A stretch of DNA of 64,000 nt from Sphingomonadales bacterium (lineage in GTDB: Bacteria > Pseudomonadota > Alphaproteobacteria > Sphingomonadales > Sphingomonadaceae): the NCBI GenBank assembly GCA_016714795.1, contig JADKCA010000006.1, positions 62,001-126,000 on the forward strand. Reading direction: 5' to 3'. Numbering within the stretch: the stretch's first letter is position 1; the number at the start of each line of letters is the position of its first letter. Position numbers and translations under genes: made by a program. Positions 60,988 to 64,000 of the stretch are shown here, piece by piece. The notes below the pieces were generated by a model. That model searched no databases and was not told where the DNA came from. It saw only the letters and a program-made list of their open reading frames with translations.

Positions 60988-61242
60988 ATGTCACTGATCG
61001 GGATCCGTTTCGCACGCGCCTTGCAGAGCGGTCGCAAGGACAATGCGACCTGCCTGACGCGCGAACGCGTACTGGTGAGCCTGCTCAACAAGCGGGCCGT
61101 GGCCGCACAAATGGGCGCGGACGATATGGAAGCCATGCTGCGCGCGCAAATCCGATGGTCCTTGCCGATGATTGACTGGGGCAATGTCCATTCCGGAACA
61201 GAGGATCACGCCGATCCGCCCAAGGGCGAACTGGTCGATTAA
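60988..61242 (+). CDS. Small conserved-looking protein of unknown function
   Basis: An 84-residue protein that I do not recognise. It starts MSLIGIRFARALQSGRKDN and ends HADPPKGELVD; there is a hydrophobic region with no signal peptide. It sits between phaC and trcR. An inverted repeat (GGCCGC / GCGGCC, about 61298-61319) lies in the gap to trcR. Confidence 0.65.
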   Translation: MSLIGIRFARALQSGRKDNATCLTRERVLVSLLNKRAVAAQMGADDMEAMLRAQIRWSLPMIDWGNVHSGTEDHADPPKGELVD

Positions 61243-61344
61243 CCTCCCGAAACACTTGCTCTTCCGCCTTGGCTTGGTTAGACACAAAGCCAGTGTCGGC
61301 CGCTCCGGATGGGGCGGCCCTATTTATATCTGGAGGAATTTCCT

Positions 61345-61992
61345 GTGTCCCAGCCGCTCATGCCCCATGCGACCGCGTCATGGCTGGTGGATAACACCGC
61401 GCTGACGTTCGAACAGATTGCCCGCTTCTGCGGCCTTCACATTCTGGAAGTGCAGGCGATTGCGGATGAAACTTCGGGCACCCGCCTGATGGGCCGCGAT
61501 CCGATCCGCGCAGGCGAACTGACGCAGAGCGAGATCGACAAGGGTCAGATCGACGCCAGTTATGATCTTCAGATCACCCGCATCGCCGAAACCGTGACGC
61601 GCACCAAGGGGCCGCGCTACACCCCGGTTTCCAAGCGGCAGGACAAGCCGGACGGCATTGCCTGGATTTTGCGCAACCATCCCGAAGTGTCGGATGGCCA
61701 GATCGGCAAGCTGATCGGCACCACGCGCACTACCATTCAGGCGATCCGCGAGCGGTCCCACTGGAACATCCTTGAAATCGTCCCGAAAGATCCGGTCACG
61801 CTCGGCCTGTGCAGCCAGCGCGAGCTGGACGCGGTCATTGCCAAGGCCGCCAAGATGAAGGGCATCGCTGCCAAGGGTGACGAGCGCCTTGAAGGCGATC
61901 GCGCCGCGCTGATCGAAGAACTGCGCGCCGAACGCGATGCCGCTACCCATGTGCCGATTGACTCGGTGGAGGCGCTGTTTGGTGGCTCGTAA
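61345..61992 (+). CDS. trcR: Cell-cycle transcriptional regulator TrcR (DUF1013)
   Basis: TrcR is a DUF1013 protein named in Caulobacter as a cell-cycle transcription factor. The 215-residue protein has WLVDNTALTFEQIARFCGLH (helix-turn-helix-like), IAWILRNHPEVSDGQIGKL and IQAIRERSHWNILEIVPKDP. I chose GTG 61345 because a GGAGGA site lies seven bases upstream; ATG 61360 lies too far. Its stop overlaps the start of the next MBL gene. Confidence 0.88.
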   Translation: MSQPLMPHATASWLVDNTALTFEQIARFCGLHILEVQAIADETSGTRLMGRDPIRAGELTQSEIDKGQIDASYDLQITRIAETVTRTKGPRYTPVSKRQDKPDGIAWILRNHPEVSDGQIGKLIGTTRTTIQAIRERSHWNILEIVPKDPVTLGLCSQRELDAVIAKAAKMKGIAAKGDERLEGDRAALIEELRAERDAATHVPIDSVEALFGGS

Positions 61993-63079
61993 GGTCACAC
62001 CCGACGCGTCGCTGATTTCGGACGAGAGTTATACCGCCACCGATTCCGGAGGGCTGGTCTATCCGTTCGAAGGCAAGGCTCCGGCGCGCGGGGAGGTTCT
62101 GCGTGTGGCCCCCAGCCTGCGTTGGGCGCGGATCACCATGCCGGGCTCTCTGGGCCATATCAATTCGTGGCTGCTGGACGATCATGACGGCCATGTTGCC
62201 GTCGTCGATTGCGGCCTGCGCGTGCCCGATTGTGCGGACGACTGGAAAAAGCTGTTCAAGCACGGCCTCAAGGGCGAACATATCTCGCGCGTGTTCGGCA
62301 CGCACATGCACCCGGATCATATCGGGCTGGCCGGCTGGCTGACCAAGAAGAACGGCATCGACATCTGGATGACACGCGGCGAAATGCTGACCGCGCGGAT
62401 GATGGTGGCGGAGAATGAAAACGCGCTGCCCGAAGAGATGCTGATCGCGCAGCGCCGCGCCGGGTGGGATGAAGCCGCCATAGAAGCGCAGCGCGCGCAA
62501 GGCTGGGGCCGGATGATGCGTGTCATGTATCCGCTGCCCAAGGGCTATCACCGCATCATGGACGGCGATGTGCTGGATTTCGGCAAGGCCAGCTGGCGCG
62601 TCGTGGTCGGCTCCGGCCACAGCCCGGAACATGCCTGTTTGTGGGATGAGACCAACGGCGTGCTCGTTTCCGGCGATCAGGTGCTGCCACGCATCAGTTC
62701 CAACGTCTCGGTCAATATTTCAGAGCCCTATGCCGATCCGCTGGGCGAATGGCTGGCGTCGATTGACAAGCTGCTGGCCGTGCTGCCCGGCGATCTTCTG
62801 GTCTGCCCCGCGCATGGCGATCCGTTCAAAGGGTTGCACCATCGGCTGGAAGCGCTGCGCGATGAACATCATGCCCGGCTCGACCGCGTGGAGGCCTTCA
62901 TCCGCAAGGAGCCCGCGCGCGTCGTCGATTGCTTCGGCCTGATCTTCAACCGCAAGATCGAAGGCGAGCAGGCCTCGCTCGCCACCGGCGAAGCGCTGGC
63001 GCACCTGCGCTGGCTGGAACGCAATGGCCGCGCCAGATGCGATGAGGTGGACGGGGTCTACTGGTTCAGCGGGGCGTAA
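61982..63079 (+). CDS. MBL-fold metallohydrolase
   Basis: A 365-residue metallo-beta-lactamase-fold enzyme. The metal motif is THMHPDHIGLAGW, followed by GSGHSPEHACLW, the bridging Asp in VSGDQVLPR and the last His in PAHGDPFKG. It resembles lactonase/glyoxalase-type hydrolases, with a helical C-terminal tail. The start is GTG 61982, overlapping trcR by 11 bases, so the two are coupled, although no role in the cell cycle is known. Confidence 0.87.
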   Translation: MARKVTPDASLISDESYTATDSGGLVYPFEGKAPARGEVLRVAPSLRWARITMPGSLGHINSWLLDDHDGHVAVVDCGLRVPDCADDWKKLFKHGLKGEHISRVFGTHMHPDHIGLAGWLTKKNGIDIWMTRGEMLTARMMVAENENALPEEMLIAQRRAGWDEAAIEAQRAQGWGRMMRVMYPLPKGYHRIMDGDVLDFGKASWRVVVGSGHSPEHACLWDETNGVLVSGDQVLPRISSNVSVNISEPYADPLGEWLASIDKLLAVLPGDLLVCPAHGDPFKGLHHRLEALRDEHHARLDRVEAFIRKEPARVVDCFGLIFNRKIEGEQASLATGEALAHLRWLERNGRARCDEVDGVYWFSGA

Positions 63080-63133
63080 GTTCAACCTTGCTCCGCTCGT
63101 GCTGAGAAGGAACCCCGCTTCTTGCCCAGCCCC

Positions 63134-63652
63134 TCAAAACGGAACGTCATCATCCAGATCGCTGTCGAACGGGCCGCGACCGCCGCCGCCAGAGGGTGCG
63201 CCACCGCCGAATGAGCCGCCGCCACTGCTGCCACCCCATTCGTTGCCGCCGCCCGCATTGCCGCCGCGTGACTGACCGCCACCCTGACCGCCGCCGCCTT
63301 CACCGCGCCCGCCGAGCAGAACCAGTTCGCCCCGGAAGCGCTGGAGCACGACTTCGGTGATCGACTTTTCATGGCCGTCACGATCCGTATATTTGCGCGT
63401 CTGCATCGCGCCTTCGATGTAGCAGGTCGACCCTTTGCGCAGATATTGCTTGGCAACGCGGCCCAGATTTTCGTTGAAAATCACGATATTGTGCCATTCG
63501 GTCTTTTCGCGGCGCTCGCCCGAGGCCTTGTCCGTCCAGTTTTCTGACGTAGCGATGGAGAAGGAGACGACTTCGCCGCCATTGTTCATCGCCCGCGCTT
63601 CGGGATCGCGCCCCAGATTGCCGACCAGAATGACCTTGTTGACGCCCGCCAT
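63134..63652 (-). CDS. ssb: Single-stranded DNA-binding protein
   Basis: SSB, 172 residues, with an OB fold (VNKVILVGNLGRDPEARAM, TEWHNIVIFNENLGRVAKQY) and a Gly-rich linker ending in the acidic tip DDDVPF that docks repair and replication proteins. ATG 63652 (MAGVNKVILVGN) was chosen; a longer frame is not used. Located next to feoB on the same strand. Confidence 0.97.
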   Translation of the reverse strand: MAGVNKVILVGNLGRDPEARAMNNGGEVVSFSIATSENWTDKASGERREKTEWHNIVIFNENLGRVAKQYLRKGSTCYIEGAMQTRKYTDRDGHEKSITEVVLQRFRGELVLLGGRGEGGGGQGGGQSRGGNAGGGNEWGGSSGGGSFGGGAPSGGGGRGPFDSDLDDDVPF

Positions 63653-63665
63653 GAGAGACCCCTCT

Positions 63666-64000
63666 TTACAAACCGAATGATTTTGCCACCCAATATGTGG
63701 CCCCTGCTGCGACATAGGCGAGCGCGAACAAATAGCCAACCATGAAAAGCGGCCAGCGCCAGCCATTGGTTTCGCGCCGAACGACTGCGATGGTCGAGAT
63801 ACATTGCGGCGCAAAAACAAACCACGCCAGAAACGCGAGCGCGGTGGCCAGGCTCCAGCGGCCCTTCAATTGCTCGGTCAAACCCTTGTTCTGCGCATCC
63901 TCATCGCCCTCGATGGCATAGGTCGTGGCAAGCGCCGAAACCGCCACTTCGCGCGCGCCCATGGCGGGAATGATCGCCAGCGCAATGTCGCGGTTGAAGC
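63666..64000 (-). CDS. feoB: Ferrous iron transporter FeoB, C-terminal part (5' end outside window)
   Basis: The C-terminal end of FeoB, the GTP-dependent Fe2+ permease. AIIPAMGAREVAVSALATTY (gate motif), then FAPQCISTIAVVRRETNGW and a last membrane helix ending in SFGL are typical. The frame is open to the right edge, so the G domain is outside. It ends 13 bases before ssb. Confidence 0.92.
   Translation of the reverse strand, partial: FNRDIALAIIPAMGAREVAVSALATTYAIEGDEDAQNKGLTEQLKGRWSLATALAFLAWFVFAPQCISTIAVVRRETNGWRWPLFMVGYLFALAYVAAGATYWVAKSFGL

Noticed and set aside
61298..61319. Palindrome GGCCGC / GCGGCC before trcR as a terminator or operator
   Set aside because: It is short, with no T run and no known regulator match; it may be chance in GC-rich DNA.
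1..64000. tRNA, rRNA, CRISPR arrays, insertion sequences or prophage
   Set aside because: No cloverleaf-like sequence, regular spaced repeats, transposase or phage gene was recognised by eye; a tRNAscan or ISfinder run could still find a missed short element.

Overview
This window looks like a chromosomal stretch of a high-GC alphaproteobacterium, most probably a sphingomonad (Sphingomonadales). The case rests on a canonical CtrA response regulator with a CtrA box and clustered GANTC (CcrM) sites upstream, a TrcR-type (DUF1013) cell-cycle regulator, a three-subunit pnt transhydrogenase, a Gly/Arg-rich N-terminal extension on ribosomal protein S5, an Ala/Glu-rich tail on L3, and an arginine at residue 88 of S12. 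No rRNA, tRNA, CRISPR array, insertion sequence or prophage was recognised. Genus or species cannot be fixed by eye.

Layout. Bases 1-3.4 kb hold the end of pntAA, an AT-richer secreted protein of unknown function inserted in the operon, then pntAB and pntB. Bases 3.4-7.1 kb hold a nucleotidyltransferase-like protein, trmB, and two adjacent secreted paralogues built from three Trp-rich, beta-trefoil-like repeats plus a four-cysteine C-terminal domain. Bases 7.1-8.3 kb hold ctrA with its regulatory region and a strong terminator. Bases 8.3-14.2 kb are a catabolic or lipid cluster: MBL hydrolase, acyl-CoA thioesterase-like protein, quinone oxidoreductase-like ADH, a CYP153-like P450, a frameshifted nitronate monooxygenase and an SDR. 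Bases 14.3-23 kb hold a membrane-anchored cytochrome c, a CbpA-like co-chaperone, and an overlapping run yihY-fabI-aroC-hydrolase-pnuC-nadR kinase-hydrolase, then gor.

Bases 23-41 kb are the str, S10 and spc ribosomal operons on the minus strand (rpsL-rpsG-fusA-tuf, rpsJ to rplO, secY, adk). After adk come a GH84-like glycosidase and an SRPBCC protein, not the rpsM-rpsK-rpoA-rplQ block often found there. Bases 41-53 kb are a mixture: secreted unknowns, Uup-type ABC-F, MFS transporter, HSL-type hydrolase, a PepSY/response regulator/histidine kinase operon, archaeal/eukaryote-type ProS, an FKBP isomerase and small unknowns. Bases 53-64 kb hold topA, a phytase-like secreted protein, PPK2, BolA, a J-domain protein, class I PHA synthase, trcR, a second MBL hydrolase, ssb and the end of feoB.

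The strongest leads are the S12 K88R signature (natural streptomycin resistance), the ctrA promoter architecture, the paired trefoil-like secreted proteins, the foreign-looking gene inside pnt, the one-base frameshift in the nitronate monooxygenase, the altered downstream end of the spc operon, and short GC-rich palindromes scattered between genes, including inside the ribosomal operons.
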